From Streptococcus sp. 'caviae' (GTDB lineage: Bacteria; Bacillota; Bacilli; Lactobacillales; Streptococcaceae), in the NCBI RefSeq assembly GCF_001937065.1, contig NZ_MOWR01000003.1, forward strand, positions 124,001 to 188,000: DNA of 64,000 bases. Reading direction: 5' to 3'. The notes under the pieces were generated by a model. The model did not search any database. It worked only from the letters and a program-made list of their open reading frames with translations, and had not been told where the DNA came from. This document shows positions 20,093-29,715 of the stretch, piece after piece. The position numbers and the translations under genes were made by a program. Numbering within the stretch: position 1 is the stretch's first letter; every line of letters starts with the position of its first letter.

Positions 20093-20130
20093 TATAGTTT
20101 TTTTCTATCATCCGATATAGAAAAACTATG
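20093..20130 (+). promoter_or_regulatory. Possible MET-box (MtaR/CmbR-type) upstream of the permease
   Basis: TATAGTTTTTTTCTAT (20093-20108) and TATAGAAAAACTAT (20116-20129) are two ATAG-N-CTAT dyads that also pair with each other. The streptococcal methionine regulator site is known as TATAGTTT-N-AAACTATA. A TATGAT -10 box lies at 20154-20159. The match is partial, but the downstream genes are methionine-related. Confidence 0.45.
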
Positions 20131-20185
20131 TCTAAATTCCTGTTTTTCTGTGGTATGATAGAGGTATTAGACGTTAGGAGGAGTC

Positions 20186-21562
20186 ATGGAAAATCATAAT
20201 TTTGAAAACGAAGGCCAATTCAAGCGAAAAATGACCAGCCGCCACCTTTTTATGCTGTCTTTGGGCGGTGTTATCGGAACAGGGCTGTTCTTGAGTTCCG
20301 GCTATACGATTGCGCAGGCCGGTCCTCTGGGCGCTGTGATTTCCTATTTGATTGGTGCAGTAGTGGTTTATCTGGTCATGCTGTCGCTGGGAGAGCTGGC
20401 AGTTGCCATGCCGGTAACCGGCTCTTTTCATACTTATGCGACCAAATTTATCAGTCCGGGAACTGGCTTTACCGTTGCCTGGCTGTACTGGATTTGCTGG
20501 ACTGTCGCTCTAGGAACCGAATTTCTGGGAGCAGGCATGCTCATGGGACGGTGGTTTCCTCAGGTGCCCACCTGGGTGTTTGCGACACTTTTTGCCCTGA
20601 TTATTTTTGGAATCAATGCCCTCAGCGTCCGGTCTTTTGCTGAAGCAGAGTCTTTCTTTTCGAGCATTAAAGTCATTGCAATTCTCGTTTTTATTGTTTT
20701 GGGAATTGGAGCTATGATTGGCATCGTTTCCTTTGAGGGCAAGCATGAGGTCATCCTTTTTAAACATCTGCTGGCTCACGGAGCTGTTCCGAAAGGGATT
20801 CCGGCTCTTATCTCCGTTATGCTGGCTGTTAACTATGCTTTCAGCGGAACAGAGCTGATTGGTATTGCTGCAGGTGAGACGGATAATCCTAAAGAGGCTG
20901 TACCCAAGGCAATTAAGACAACCATCGGACGTTTGGTCATTTTCTTTGTATTGACCATAGTAGTTCTGGCGTCGCTTCTGCCTATGAAAGAAGCCGGTGT
21001 TTCAAGTGCTCCTTTTGTTGATGTCTTTGATAAGATGGGCGTTCCTTTTGCTGCTGACATCATGAATTTTGTCATTTTAACGGCTATTTTATCAGCAGGA
21101 AATTCCGGACTTTATGCTTCCAGCCGCATGCTGTGGTCTCTTGCCAATGAAGGCATGATCAGCCAAAAGGTTGTTAAAATTAACGAACACGGCGTTCCTA
21201 TGCGTGCCTTGCTTTTGTCTATGGCGGGTGCTGTTTTGGCTCTTTTTTCAAGTATTTATGCTGCAGATACTGTTTATCTGGCTCTGGTATCTGTTGCCGG
21301 TTTTGCAGTAGTGGTAGTGTGGCTGTCCATCCCTATGGCGCAGATTAATTTTCGCAAAGAGTGGCTGAAAAACCATACCGAAGAAGAGCTGTCTTACAAA
21401 ACGCCTTTGACACCGGTTTTGCCCTATATTACGATTGTGCTGCTGCTGATTTCAATCATCGGTATCGCCTGGGATGCTTCACAAAGAGCGGGACTTTACT
21501 TCGGCCTGCCGTTTATAGCCTTGTGCTATCTTTATTATTACTGGCGTTATAAGAAATTTTAA
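20186..21562 (+). CDS. mmuP: Amino acid permease, probable S-methylmethionine/methionine-type (MmuP-like)
   Basis: The 458-residue APC-family permease has about twelve membrane segments. It starts with KRKMTSRHLFMLSLGGVIGT, the family's unwound GVIGTGLF segment in helix 1, and has GELAVAMPVTGSFHTYA. Similarity to MmuP and the directly adjacent homocysteine S-methyltransferase suggest that it imports S-methylmethionine. Substrate choice within the family is not certain from sequence. ATG 20186 follows AGGAGG. Confidence 0.78.
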   Translation: MENHNFENEGQFKRKMTSRHLFMLSLGGVIGTGLFLSSGYTIAQAGPLGAVISYLIGAVVVYLVMLSLGELAVAMPVTGSFHTYATKFISPGTGFTVAWLYWICWTVALGTEFLGAGMLMGRWFPQVPTWVFATLFALIIFGINALSVRSFAEAESFFSSIKVIAILVFIVLGIGAMIGIVSFEGKHEVILFKHLLAHGAVPKGIPALISVMLAVNYAFSGTELIGIAAGETDNPKEAVPKAIKTTIGRLVIFFVLTIVVLASLLPMKEAGVSSAPFVDVFDKMGVPFAADIMNFVILTAILSAGNSGLYASSRMLWSLANEGMISQKVVKINEHGVPMRALLLSMAGAVLALFSSIYAADTVYLALVSVAGFAVVVVWLSIPMAQINFRKEWLKNHTEEELSYKTPLTPVLPYITIVLLLISIIGIAWDASQRAGLYFGLPFIALCYLYYYWRYKKF

Positions 21563-21571
21563 GGAGGTTTT

Positions 21572-22528
21572 ATGGGACGTTTTAAAACATTGTTAGAGCA
21601 GGAAGATTATTTGATTTTACACGGTGCTCTGGGAACGGAGCTGGAATTCTTGGGTCACGATGTGTCGGGAAAATTATGGTCAGCAAAATACCTTTTAGAG
21701 GATACTGATTTGATTCAGTCTGTTCATGAGACCTACTTGCGTTCAGGTTCTGATATCGTGACCACTTCCAGCTATCAGGCCAGCCTGCAAGGGCTGTGCG
21801 ATTATGGACTTAGTCCGGAAGAGGCTGAAAAGACCATTGCTTTGACAGTTGAGTTAGCAAAAAAGGCCAGAGACAAAGTCTGGCAGGAATTAAGCGAAGA
21901 AGAAAGAGAGGAGCGCCCCTATCCCTTAATCAGCGGCGATGTGGGGCCTTATGCCGCTTACTTGGCTGACGGCTCGGAATATACTGGCGATTATGGCTCA
22001 ATGGATAAAGAAGGGCTTAAAGATTTTCACAGACCGCGTATTGCTGTTTTGCTGGAAAAGGGCAGTGACTTGCTGGCTTTGGAAACTATCCCCAGTTTTT
22101 TGGAAGCACAGGCTCTGACAGAACTGCTGCAGGAGGACTTTCCTGCTGCTGAAGCTTACATGAGTTTTACGGCTCAAAATAATAGCAGTATTTCTGATGG
22201 TACGGCAATAGAAGAAGTGGCGGCTTTACTGGATAAGGCACCGCAGATTTTGGCCTTGGGAATTAACTGCAGCTCTCCTTCGGTTTATACTGATCTTTTA
22301 AAGAAAATAAGCGCAGTTACCAATAAACCTTTGGTGACTTATCCCAATTCAGGTGAGGTCTATGACGGACAGCACCAGACATGGAATCAGACAGCAGATA
22401 AGTCGCATACGCTTTTAGAAAATACCGTTTCTTGGCAGAATTTTGGAGCCAAAATTGTAGGAGGCTGCTGCCGGACGAGACCCAGTGACATTGAGAGTTT
22501 GAGTCAGGGATTAAAAAAGCGCCGCTAA
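21572..22528 (+). CDS. mmuM: Homocysteine S-methyltransferase (MmuM)
   Basis: It transfers a methyl group from S-methylmethionine (or SAM) to homocysteine, giving methionine. The 318-residue zinc enzyme has the ligand Cys in GINCSSP and the paired Cys in GGCCRTRP at the C-terminus, with HGALGTELE near the N-terminus. The gene begins nine bases after the permease, so they form a two-gene operon. Confidence 0.92.
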   Translation: MGRFKTLLEQEDYLILHGALGTELEFLGHDVSGKLWSAKYLLEDTDLIQSVHETYLRSGSDIVTTSSYQASLQGLCDYGLSPEEAEKTIALTVELAKKARDKVWQELSEEEREERPYPLISGDVGPYAAYLADGSEYTGDYGSMDKEGLKDFHRPRIAVLLEKGSDLLALETIPSFLEAQALTELLQEDFPAAEAYMSFTAQNNSSISDGTAIEEVAALLDKAPQILALGINCSSPSVYTDLLKKISAVTNKPLVTYPNSGEVYDGQHQTWNQTADKSHTLLENTVSWQNFGAKIVGGCCRTRPSDIESLSQGLKKRR

Positions 22529-22604
22529 AGGGTCGGTTGTTTCCTGTTAAAGAAGCAAGATGAGAATGTTATTTTTGAAGACAGCCCGAACAGCTGTTGA
22601 CAGC

Positions 22605-22649
22605 AAAAACAAAGGAACTGAGCAAAGAGCTTTCAGTTCCTTTGTTTTT
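22605..22649. terminator. Bidirectional terminator between mmuM and pdxR
   Basis: Perfect 17-bp stem AAAAACAAAGGAACTGA (22605-22621) / TCAGTTCCTTTGTTTTT (22633-22649). Confidence 0.88.
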
Positions 22650-23913
22650 AGGGATTTAAAAAAGTCAGCACATCCTGCCAGTTGCTGTCTTTTTTTAGCT
22701 GAACAAATTGGTAAGGACAGTCTGTGATATAATTTTTTTCCAAGAAATCAACTTCATTTAACCTGTGTTTTAACAGTGGTAGTTTTGTTTTGGGGGGGAG
22801 CTGAAGAAGCAGTGAATCATGGAAAAGGTGATGGGGGAGTTTGAGAAGTTCTGCCGGAATTTCTTGTTTTAGCTCAGCTCGCTCCTGATTGCGAATCTGT
22901 CTGAGGTGTTTTTTGTTTTTGGCAAACATGCCATTATCAATATAAAGCGACAGTGCCTTTTGCATGATTAAGTTGGTATCGTAGTCGATCAAACTTTTGT
23001 AGGCCAGAAAGCTTTTCCGAAGTTTTTTAGGCAGGACCAGGCTTCCCAAACGCAGAGCCGGAAAGAGAGTCGTTGAAAAAGATTTAAGATAAATAATCCT
23101 GTCATTTGTATCTAAGTAATGCAGGGAAAGGTTGGACGGTTTGTCAAAATCTGCCATGTAGTCGTCTTCCACAATATAGACATCATACTTTTGCGCCAGC
23201 TCTGTCAAGAGCTGTTTTTCTCTGAGACTGTATGAGAGACCCAGAGGATTGGAGAGCCGCGGAATGGTATAGAAAAATTTAATATCTTTGTGGCGGAACA
23301 GTTCCTCTAAGAGGTTAAAATCAAGGCCTTGGAAATTGCGGTTGATAGTTAGGAAGGGGAGATTTTGAGATTTGACCAAGGCATTCATCCGGTGATAGGT
23401 AGGCTGCTCCAGCAGGATGGTCTTTTTTTGATTGGGGAAATTCATTTGAGATAAGATATAGAGCGCCTGCTGGGTTCCGGACGTCACTGCAATATTTTCC
23501 TTTTTGCTGTAAACAGCCTGATCTAAAAACAGGGTCTGCAAAGACTGGGTCAATTCTTCCAGACCTTCTTGCTGGTGATAATAATTAAAGAGGTAATTTT
23601 CCCGGCCGATCAAGGTTTCGTTCATACAGGTTCTGAAATCTTCATAAGCCATATTATTGTAATCGCTGGAAGAGACCTTGGGCAGCTGTTCTTCTTCATG
23701 ATTGTCTTCAAAAACATAGTATCCGCTTTTAGGAACAGGATAGATGTATTTTTGGTATTTTAATTCTGAAAAAGCTTTTTGGACAGTGTCCTTGCTGCAG
23801 TTAAATTCAGCACTCAGCTGACGGATAGAAGGGAGTTTATCTCCTCGTTTCAGCCTGCCGGTTTCGATTTGCTGAACAATTCTTGTTAAGATCTCTTGAT
23901 ACTTACTAGCCAT
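22648..23913 (-). CDS. pdxR: MocR/PdxR-type regulator (GntR fused to aminotransferase fold)
   Basis: The 421-residue protein has an N-terminal GntR winged helix (GDKLPSIRQLSAEFNCSKDT) and an aminotransferase-like domain with VTSGTQQALY, VEDDYMADF and the PLP lysine in IIYLKSFSTTLFP. MocR proteins of this type sense pyridoxal phosphate. The divergent pdxK-pdxU pair is the expected target; in S. mutans the PdxR regulator was described at this locus. Start 23913 is chosen over 23955 because it matches the family N-terminus. Confidence 0.88.
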   Translation of the reverse strand: MASKYQEILTRIVQQIETGRLKRGDKLPSIRQLSAEFNCSKDTVQKAFSELKYQKYIYPVPKSGYYVFEDNHEEEQLPKVSSSDYNNMAYEDFRTCMNETLIGRENYLFNYYHQQEGLEELTQSLQTLFLDQAVYSKKENIAVTSGTQQALYILSQMNFPNQKKTILLEQPTYHRMNALVKSQNLPFLTINRNFQGLDFNLLEELFRHKDIKFFYTIPRLSNPLGLSYSLREKQLLTELAQKYDVYIVEDDYMADFDKPSNLSLHYLDTNDRIIYLKSFSTTLFPALRLGSLVLPKKLRKSFLAYKSLIDYDTNLIMQKALSLYIDNGMFAKNKKHLRQIRNQERAELKQEIPAELLKLPHHLFHDSLLLQLPPKTKLPLLKHRLNEVDFLEKNYITDCPYQFVQLKKDSNWQDVLTFLNP

Positions 23914-24005
23914 TTTGTCCCCATACAGTTTGATTTTATCCCTATTGTACCTCATTCTAAAATTTCTTACAATAATTTTAAGTTTTTAAAAAATGGGAGG
24001 TTTTT

Positions 24006-24857
24006 ATGATACCGCGTTTGCTGGTGGCTAATGATTTACCCGGATTGGGCAAGGTCGCTCTGGCTGGCAGTCTGCCGATTATGGCAGCTTGTCAGATAGA
24101 AACAGCTATTTTACCGACAGTTCTGCTGTCTTCACATACAGGCGGCTTTACAAATATTCAGATCGATGACTATACAGCCGGCATGGCTGGTTTTCTGTCA
24201 CAGTGGCAGGAATTGGATCTTGTTTTTGATGGTTTGGTGACAGGATATTTAAAAAATAAGGAGCAAATAGCTCTGCTGATTGATTTTGCAGAAAAAAAGG
24301 AACTCTCACTTTTTGTAGATCCCATTATGGGGGATAAGGGGCATTTTTATCAGGGATTTGATCAAGCTTATGCGCGGCATATCCGCCGTCTATGCCAGAA
24401 AGCAGATGTTATAATTCCCAATCTGACGGAGGCTGCTTTTTTGACAGGAACAGCTTATCTTGGGGAGCGTTATGAACCTGTCCAAATCGAGAATCTTTTA
24501 CGGCAATTGGCTGACCTAGGGCCGAAAATTGTTGTTTTAACAGGAGTCTCTTTTGAAAAAAATAAGATTGGCTTAGTCATTTATCAAAAACAAACGGATG
24601 AAATCGTTTATGTGATGGCCAAGCGCTATCCTCAGCTGTTTTATGGAACGGGGGATATTGTCACGGCTATCTTGGCCAGCTGTTATTTCCATGGGATTGC
24701 ATTGGAAAAGTCAGCCCGTCTGGCTTTAAAATTTTTGGATGAGACTATTCAAAGTACCTTGGCCCTAAACCGTGATTTAAAATATGGGCTTTGCTATGAA
24801 CCGCACTTGCTTGATCTCATCAAGCAGCACCAATTGTTACTGGAGGAAATAAAATGA
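24006..24857 (+). CDS. pdxK: Pyridoxine/pyridoxal kinase
   Basis: It phosphorylates vitamin B6 vitamers. The 283-residue ribokinase-fold protein has VANDLPGLGKVALAGS at the N-terminus, FVDPIMGDKGHFY, and the GTGDIV anion hole with its catalytic Asp. GGGAGG precedes ATG 24006. The stop overlaps the next gene by four bases. Confidence 0.88.
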   Translation: MIPRLLVANDLPGLGKVALAGSLPIMAACQIETAILPTVLLSSHTGGFTNIQIDDYTAGMAGFLSQWQELDLVFDGLVTGYLKNKEQIALLIDFAEKKELSLFVDPIMGDKGHFYQGFDQAYARHIRRLCQKADVIIPNLTEAAFLTGTAYLGERYEPVQIENLLRQLADLGPKIVVLTGVSFEKNKIGLVIYQKQTDEIVYVMAKRYPQLFYGTGDIVTAILASCYFHGIALEKSARLALKFLDETIQSTLALNRDLKYGLCYEPHLLDLIKQHQLLLEEIK

Positions 24858-25396
24858 AAAAAGAAGAATTGCGTCGGATAATAGAAGTCAGTCTTTTTGC
24901 TGCTTTAATCTTGGTCAGTGTTCAATTTTTAAGAATTCAAGTGGGACCTCAGTTTATCCATTTGGGCAATGCTTTGGTTGTGATAGCTGTTCTGATTTTT
25001 GGATCGGGCTTCGGCGCCCTGGCAGCGACACTGGGGTTGGGTTTGTTTGATATTTTAAATGGCTATGCGGCAGAGGTTTGGATAACAATTTTAGAGTCTT
25101 TGATTGTCTGCTTCGTTTTGCATTTGGTTTATGAGAAAGCTATGAAAGCAGATGACAAGACGATGAATATCCTTACCGTTGGCATCATTGCTGCCCTAAC
25201 AAAAATCATTCTCAACTTAATCAAGTACACAATCATTAACAGTTTGGTTGGCAGCCTGCCTTTGGCTGCCGCCATGACAGGAGCACTTGTCAAAATTGCT
25301 GGAACTTTTGGCACTTCCATAGTGACTGTTATAGCAGTACCCTTGCTGTATCCTGTTTTCAAGCGTATTGTTCGGACTACAAAAAGAAGAGTTTGA
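24854..25396 (+). CDS. pdxU: ECF transporter S component, probable vitamin B6
   Basis: The 180-residue membrane protein has about six hydrophobic segments and small-residue-rich helices typical of ECF substrate-binding subunits. Overlap with pdxK and divergence from pdxR indicate a B6 vitamer substrate. The energising EcfA/EcfT module is not in this window and is presumably shared. The end overlaps a terminator. Confidence 0.8.
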   Translation: MKKEELRRIIEVSLFAALILVSVQFLRIQVGPQFIHLGNALVVIAVLIFGSGFGALAATLGLGLFDILNGYAAEVWITILESLIVCFVLHLVYEKAMKADDKTMNILTVGIIAALTKIILNLIKYTIINSLVGSLPLAAAMTGALVKIAGTFGTSIVTVIAVPLLYPVFKRIVRTTKRRV

Positions 25397-25418
25397 GACT
25401 TCTGTCTCAAACTCTTTT
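25387..25418 (+). terminator. Terminator of pdxKU
   Basis: AAGAGTTTGAGAC (25387-25399) pairs with GTCTCAAACTCTT (25404-25416), followed by T residues; the stem starts inside the last codons of pdxU. Confidence 0.85.
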
Positions 25419-25499
25419 AATCTATGCAGCATCAACTGTGCGGAAGGTGGGATAGTCTCATCCACTGGATGATTTTTCCCAGTTTAGCTGTCCAGCAGA

Positions 25500-27608
25500 T
25501 TAATTTTCTTCAATGACCAACTGGCCGTCTTTCATGTCAGCTTTGAGGTGTTTGACATCGGTATGATCCAGATAGAAGTCGGTTACCTTGTCACGAATTT
25601 CCTGTTCGATAACCCGGCGAAGCGGCCGAACGCCCATAGCTTCGTCATAACCTTCTTCAATCAGATGGGCCTTGGCGCTGTCTGTGACAGTCAGATCAAT
25701 TCCTTTTTTAGCGAGCGTGATATTTACTTCAGTGAGCATCAGCTCAACGATTTCGTCCAAATCTTCTTTGCTCAGATGTGAGAATTCAATAACAGCATTG
25801 AAGCGGTTGAGGAATTCCGGCCGGAAGTAAGGAGCGATACGGTCCATAATTTTGATGTCGTCATCTTTTCCGTTTAGAGCTTCATTGCCGAAACCGGCAT
25901 TTGATGTTGCAATGATAACCGTGTTCTTGAAGTTGATGGTATTGCCTTGACCGTCTGTCAAACGGCCGTCATCCAAGACCTGCAAAAGCAAGGTGATAAC
26001 TTGCGGGTCTGCCTTTTCAATTTCATCAAGGAGGACAATGGAATAAGGATTGCGGCGCACACGTTCGGTAAGGGTATTGCTGTTATCATCATAGCCTACA
26101 TAACCGGCAGTAGTACCGATCAACTTAGAAACGGCTGTACGGTCGCTGTATTCGGACATATCCAGACGAATAATGGCATCTTTGGAACCAAACATGTCAA
26201 AGGCCAGCTGCTTAGCCAGCTCGGTTTTGCCGACACCGGTAGGTCCGACAAAAAGGAAGCTGCCGATAGGACGGTTGCCTTCGTCAAAGCCGGCACGATT
26301 GCGGCGGATGGCACGGGAAACAGCTTCAACCGCATCGTCCTGACCGATAACTTTACCTTTGAGACGGGAAGCCATTTCTTTCAGCCGCTCAATATCGCTG
26401 GTTCCCATTTGTGAGACGGGAATACCGGTCAATCTTTCAACGGCTTCGGCTACGTCATTTACGGTTGCTGTTACCTTGTTTCCTTCCGTATGATTATCAA
26501 TTTGCGATTGCAGTTTGTCAATTTTAGTTTTTGCCTTCAAAGCTTCTTCATAATCTTCTTTATCAACTGCAGCTTGCTGTCTGTCTTTTTCTGCCTGAAT
26601 TTCTTTTTCCAGGGTCTTAACATCTGTAACCGGATGCTGAGCAGCCAAGTGAGCAGCCGTCATGTCAATAAGGTCGATAGCCTTATCCGGAAGGCTGCGC
26701 TGCGGAATATATTGGACTGACAAATCAACGGCAGCCTTTAGAACCTCCTTAGGCAAAACGACATTATGGTGCTTTTCATAGAGGGCTGAAATACCCTGTA
26801 AAATCTCATAGGTATCCTCAGCAGAAGGAGCGTTGACTTTGACCTCGTTAAAACGGCGAGCCAGAGCAGCGTTCTTCATGATGGTGTTGCGGTATTCATC
26901 CTGCGTAGTGGCGCCGATGACTGTCAGTTCGCCGCGGGAAAGAGCGGGTTTTAGGATATCCGCCAGACCCTTGGAGCCGCTGTCGCCACCCGTACTTCCT
27001 GCACCGAGAACTTGGTGGATTTCATCGAAGAACAGGATAATATTGCCAGCTTCTTTAACTTCACTGACCAAGTTTTGAATATTTTCTTCAAAGGAGCCGC
27101 GATACTGTGTACCTGCTTCCAGACCGGAAATATCAATCGAAATGATTTCCTTGTTTTTAATGGCGGCAGGGACATCACCGTTGATAATAGCCTGAGCCAA
27201 ACCTTCAACAACCGCCGTTTTACCAACCCCTGCATCACCAACGAGAACAGGATTGTTCTTAGTGCGGCGGGACAGAATCTCAGCCGTTTCCTGAATTTCC
27301 TTATTGCGTCCGATGACCGGATCCAATTTGCCGGCGCGTGCTTCATCTGTCAGATTGCGGCCCAGTTTAGCCAGGATACCGTCTTGTTTTGGTGTATTGG
27401 GTGCTGCTTCCTGATATTGCTGAGCACCGGCACTGGCAGGGAGTTTTCCGGTTTGCCGGTATTGGGCAAATTCTTCGGGAGTAACTTCGCGGCCGTTAAT
27501 TAGATAGCGACGTCGTTCTGAGTTGTAGCCTCCCATGTTTCCCATTAATTGATTGAAAATGTCATCCATATTTCCAAATGGATCACGTCCGTAAAAGTCA
27601 TTTGCCAT
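25500..27608 (-). CDS. clpL: ATP-dependent chaperone ClpL
   Basis: Stress-induced HSP100 disaggregase. The 702-residue protein has a short Gly/Asn/Tyr-rich N-terminus without the Clp-N repeat domain, a first AAA+ module (Walker A GDAGVGKT at 124-131, Walker B LFFDEIHQ), a short coiled middle with a UVR-like element ([16 protein letters not shown]), and a second AAA+ module (GPTGVGKT). This layout and length fit ClpL rather than ClpC or ClpE. The promoter region carries TGTTATA dyads instead of obvious CtsR or CIRCE sites. Confidence 0.92.
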   Translation of the reverse strand: MANDFYGRDPFGNMDDIFNQLMGNMGGYNSERRRYLINGREVTPEEFAQYRQTGKLPASAGAQQYQEAAPNTPKQDGILAKLGRNLTDEARAGKLDPVIGRNKEIQETAEILSRRTKNNPVLVGDAGVGKTAVVEGLAQAIINGDVPAAIKNKEIISIDISGLEAGTQYRGSFEENIQNLVSEVKEAGNIILFFDEIHQVLGAGSTGGDSGSKGLADILKPALSRGELTVIGATTQDEYRNTIMKNAALARRFNEVKVNAPSAEDTYEILQGISALYEKHHNVVLPKEVLKAAVDLSVQYIPQRSLPDKAIDLIDMTAAHLAAQHPVTDVKTLEKEIQAEKDRQQAAVDKEDYEEALKAKTKIDKLQSQIDNHTEGNKVTATVNDVAEAVERLTGIPVSQMGTSDIERLKEMASRLKGKVIGQDDAVEAVSRAIRRNRAGFDEGNRPIGSFLFVGPTGVGKTELAKQLAFDMFGSKDAIIRLDMSEYSDRTAVSKLIGTTAGYVGYDDNSNTLTERVRRNPYSIVLLDEIEKADPQVITLLLQVLDDGRLTDGQGNTINFKNTVIIATSNAGFGNEALNGKDDDIKIMDRIAPYFRPEFLNRFNAVIEFSHLSKEDLDEIVELMLTEVNITLAKKGIDLTVTDSAKAHLIEEGYDEAMGVRPLRRVIEQEIRDKVTDFYLDHTDVKHLKADMKDGQLVIEEN

Positions 27609-27645
27609 AATTAGTACCTCTTTTTATTAATATCATAGCTGATGT

Positions 27646-27746
27646 TGTTATACTATAACAGTTATAGAAAGTTTTTTTGCTGAAAACCTTTGCTGTTACA
27701 GCTTTTATCAGCTATTTGCCTATATTATAACACCTAGATTGTTATA
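27646..27746 (-). promoter_or_regulatory. Cluster of TGTTATA/TATAACA dyads upstream of clpL
   Basis: Three dyads share one half-site: TGTTATACTATAACA (27646-27660), the overlapping CTATAACAGTTATAG (27653-27667), and TATAACA-N7-TGTTATA (27726-27746). They lie 38-138 bases upstream of the clpL start. No GGTCAAA CtsR repeat or CIRCE element was seen. Confidence 0.55.
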
Positions 27747-27860
27747 TATCAAGAAATATGTATTATATAATAAAATATTTTTTGCTTAGCCTAAAAAAGT
27801 AAATAGAACTTGACTTATTCTATGAATATGATATGATATTAAAGGTTTTGAAAAAAAACT

Positions 27861-27978
27861 GACCTAAGACAGCAGGGGAGCCGTGCTCATAATATTCCTG
27901 CCGAGGCACAAAACGTAAACTTAAAAAAACGTATTGTACTTTCGTGTCTGGGTTTGGGTACGATTTTTTTATTGTATT
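27861..27978 (+). ncRNA. Ribosomal protein L10 leader
   Basis: The segment before rplJ has the layout of the L10 leader: a CAGCAGGGGAGCCGTGCTCA core, CCTGCCGAGGCACAAAACG, and a terminal GTAC...GTAC hairpin followed by a T run. Known L10 leaders bind L10(L12)4 and give feedback control of rplJ-rplL. Confidence 0.75.
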
Positions 27979-28010
27979 CAGCCAAAAATAAAAACGGAGG
28001 TTAAACACTG

Positions 28011-28511
28011 ATGAGTGAAGCAAGTATTGCTAAAAAAGCAGAATTAGTTGATGCTGTTGCTGAGAAAATGAAAGCAGCTGCAAGTATCGTTGTTGTTGAT
28101 TCACGCGGTCTTACAGTAGAACAAGATACTGTTCTTCGCCGTTCACTTCGCGAAAGCGATATTGAATTTAAAGTGATCAAAAACTCAATCCTGCGCCGTG
28201 CAGCTGAAAAAGCTGGTCTCGAAGGACTCGACGATGTCTTTACCGGACCGTCTGCTGTAGCATTTTCAAATGAAGATGTTGTTGCACCGGCTAAAATTAT
28301 CAACGATTTTGCTAAAAATGCTGAAGCACTTGAAATCAAAGGCGGTGCAATCGAAGGCGCTGTTTCTTCTAAAGAAGAAATTGTGGCTCTCGCGACACTG
28401 CCAAACAGAGAAGGACTTCTTTCTATGCTCTTGTCTGTACTTCAAGCGCCAGTCCGCAACGTTGCATATGCTGTCAAAGCTGTTGCAGAAAGCAAAGAAG
28501 ACGCTGCTTAA
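28011..28511 (+). CDS. rplJ: 50S ribosomal protein L10
   Basis: It forms the base of the L7/L12 stalk. The 166-residue protein has [21 protein letters not shown] near the N-terminus, [12 protein letters not shown], the TGPSAVAF loop and the C-terminal helix that binds L12 dimers. It is preceded by GGAGG and the L10 leader and is followed by rplL. Confidence 0.97.
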   Translation: MSEASIAKKAELVDAVAEKMKAAASIVVVDSRGLTVEQDTVLRRSLRESDIEFKVIKNSILRRAAEKAGLEGLDDVFTGPSAVAFSNEDVVAPAKIINDFAKNAEALEIKGGAIEGAVSSKEEIVALATLPNREGLLSMLLSVLQAPVRNVAYAVKAVAESKEDAA

Positions 28512-28575
28512 GTCTTCAACCAGCAGCCTAAAGCTGCAAATGATTTTATAAAAACATATTTGGAGGAAATTAACA

Positions 28576-28944
28576 ATGGCATTAAACATTGAAAACATTA
28601 TTGCTGAAATTAAAGAAGCTTCAATCCTTGAATTGAACGACCTTGTAAAAGCTATCGAAGAAGAATTTGGCGTAACTGCAGCTGCCCCTGTAGCTGTTGC
28701 TGGTGCTGCTGGCGGAGAAGAAGCTGCAGCTAAAGATTCATTCGACGTCGAATTGACTGCCGGCGGTGACAAGAAAGTTGCTGTTATCAAAGTCGTTCGT
28801 GAAATCACAGGCGAAGGTCTTAAAGAAGCTAAAGGTCTTGTTGACAACGCACCATCAGTTCTTAAAGAAGGCGTTGCAGCAGCAGAAGCTGAAGAACTTA
28901 AAGCTAAACTTGAAGAAGCTGGAGCAACTGTTACGCTTAAATAA
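28576..28944 (+). CDS. rplL: 50S ribosomal protein L7/L12
   Basis: Stalk protein that recruits translation GTPases. The 122-residue protein has an N-terminal dimerisation helix pair, an Ala/Gly-rich hinge ([18 protein letters not shown]) and the C-terminal domain with [24 protein letters not shown] precedes the ATG, and the codon use is strongly biased, as in highly expressed genes. Confidence 0.97.
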   Translation: MALNIENIIAEIKEASILELNDLVKAIEEEFGVTAAAPVAVAGAAGGEEAAAKDSFDVELTAGGDKKVAVIKVVREITGEGLKEAKGLVDNAPSVLKEGVAAAEAEELKAKLEEAGATVTLK

Positions 28945-29040
28945 GAAGCACATAGCAATTTGAGAGCGGAATACCGAATTACCAGTCTTTTAGAATCTAT
29001 AGCAATTTAAAAAACTGATAAATTGATTTGGTTTCCTGCC

Positions 29041-29074
29041 AAAAATCCTGCCAAATTTTTTTGGCAGGATTTTT
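29041..29074 (+). terminator. Terminator of rplJL
   Basis: AAAAATCCTGCCAAA (29041-29055) pairs with TTTGGCAGGATTTTT (29060-29074). Confidence 0.88.
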
Positions 29075-29116
29075 GTTTTCTTAAAATATTGAAGTAGATG
29101 ATAGGTTTCGATTAGA

Positions 29117-29347
29117 TTATAGCATTGAGCGAGAACATCTTAATAAGTGTTCTCGCTGTTCTTCCGTAAGATTATCAACAGTTCTGAATGAACCAGTTGT
29201 TCTAGATTGTCTCATCCACTTATCGAAGGTTGAGGGGGTTAAGTCGTTCTCTCTAATGATCTCACTGCGTTTTTTCCCAGCATTATGAAGATCAACGATT
29301 TGTTGTTTGAACTCGTCAGCAAAGTGACGTTGTGATTTTCTAGACAT
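29117..29347 (-). pseudogene. Truncated IS3-family transposase OrfA (IS861/IS150-like)
   Basis: A 76-codon frame opens with MSRKSQRHFADEFKQQIVDL and contains a helix-turn-helix (RSEIIRENDLTPSTFDKWMRQ), the typical start of IS3-family OrfA. It ends in a divergent tail (EHLLRCSRSML) where the intact protein would carry a leucine-zipper region. No OrfB frame, DDE domain or second terminal repeat is present. It marks the left edge of the AT-rich island and is probably a recombination scar. Confidence 0.8.
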
Positions 29348-29648
29348 CAGTTTCTTCTGTCTTACTAAGTGTAGAACATTTTATTATTTCTGTCTAGTCT
29401 AGTGTAACCTATTCAGTTACTATAGAAATGAGGGTAGTCACAATCTGTGAACGCGTGTGAAAAATATTGTTAAACAGAAGTATAGATTATATATTGAGAT
29501 GTTTATCGGAAAAAAGAAAGTTTACTTTTTGTGATAAGCTTTTTTGTTTGTTTCTATAATGTGAATTCTGATTTTAAGTCCAATTCTTTTGGTAAGCATA
29601 ATAGAATACTTATAGTAAACTAACCAGTTCTCATTCTTTGCTGATAGC
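29348..29648. other. Non-coding sequence between the IS remnant and the ATPase promoter
   Basis: About 300 AT-rich bases. The left part, next to the OrfA fragment, is probably the rest of the IS end. No intact terminal repeat, gene or strong hairpin was recognised. Confidence 0.4.
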
Positions 29649-29690
29649 TTGATATAAATCAATTTATCTACTTCAGAAGTCAGTTATACT
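29649..29690 (+). promoter_or_regulatory. Fnr-like box and -10 of the P-type ATPase gene
   Basis: TTGATATAAATCAA (29649-29662) is a perfect match to the FNR/CRP-type consensus TTGAT-N4-ATCAA. A TATACT -10 box lies at 29685-29690. The box centre (29655.5) is 41.5 bases upstream of the start predicted seven bases after the -10, the class II activator position. Confidence 0.75.
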
Positions 29691-29715
29691 GGAGGCAATA
29701 AAGGAGGAAGAAATC

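Noticed and set aside
25129..27503. Long frames opposite pdxU and clpL
   Set aside because: They are antisense shadows of well-supported genes and have no translation signals.
29117..29347. Active insertion sequence
   Set aside because: Only a truncated OrfA remains; OrfB and paired terminal repeats are missing.
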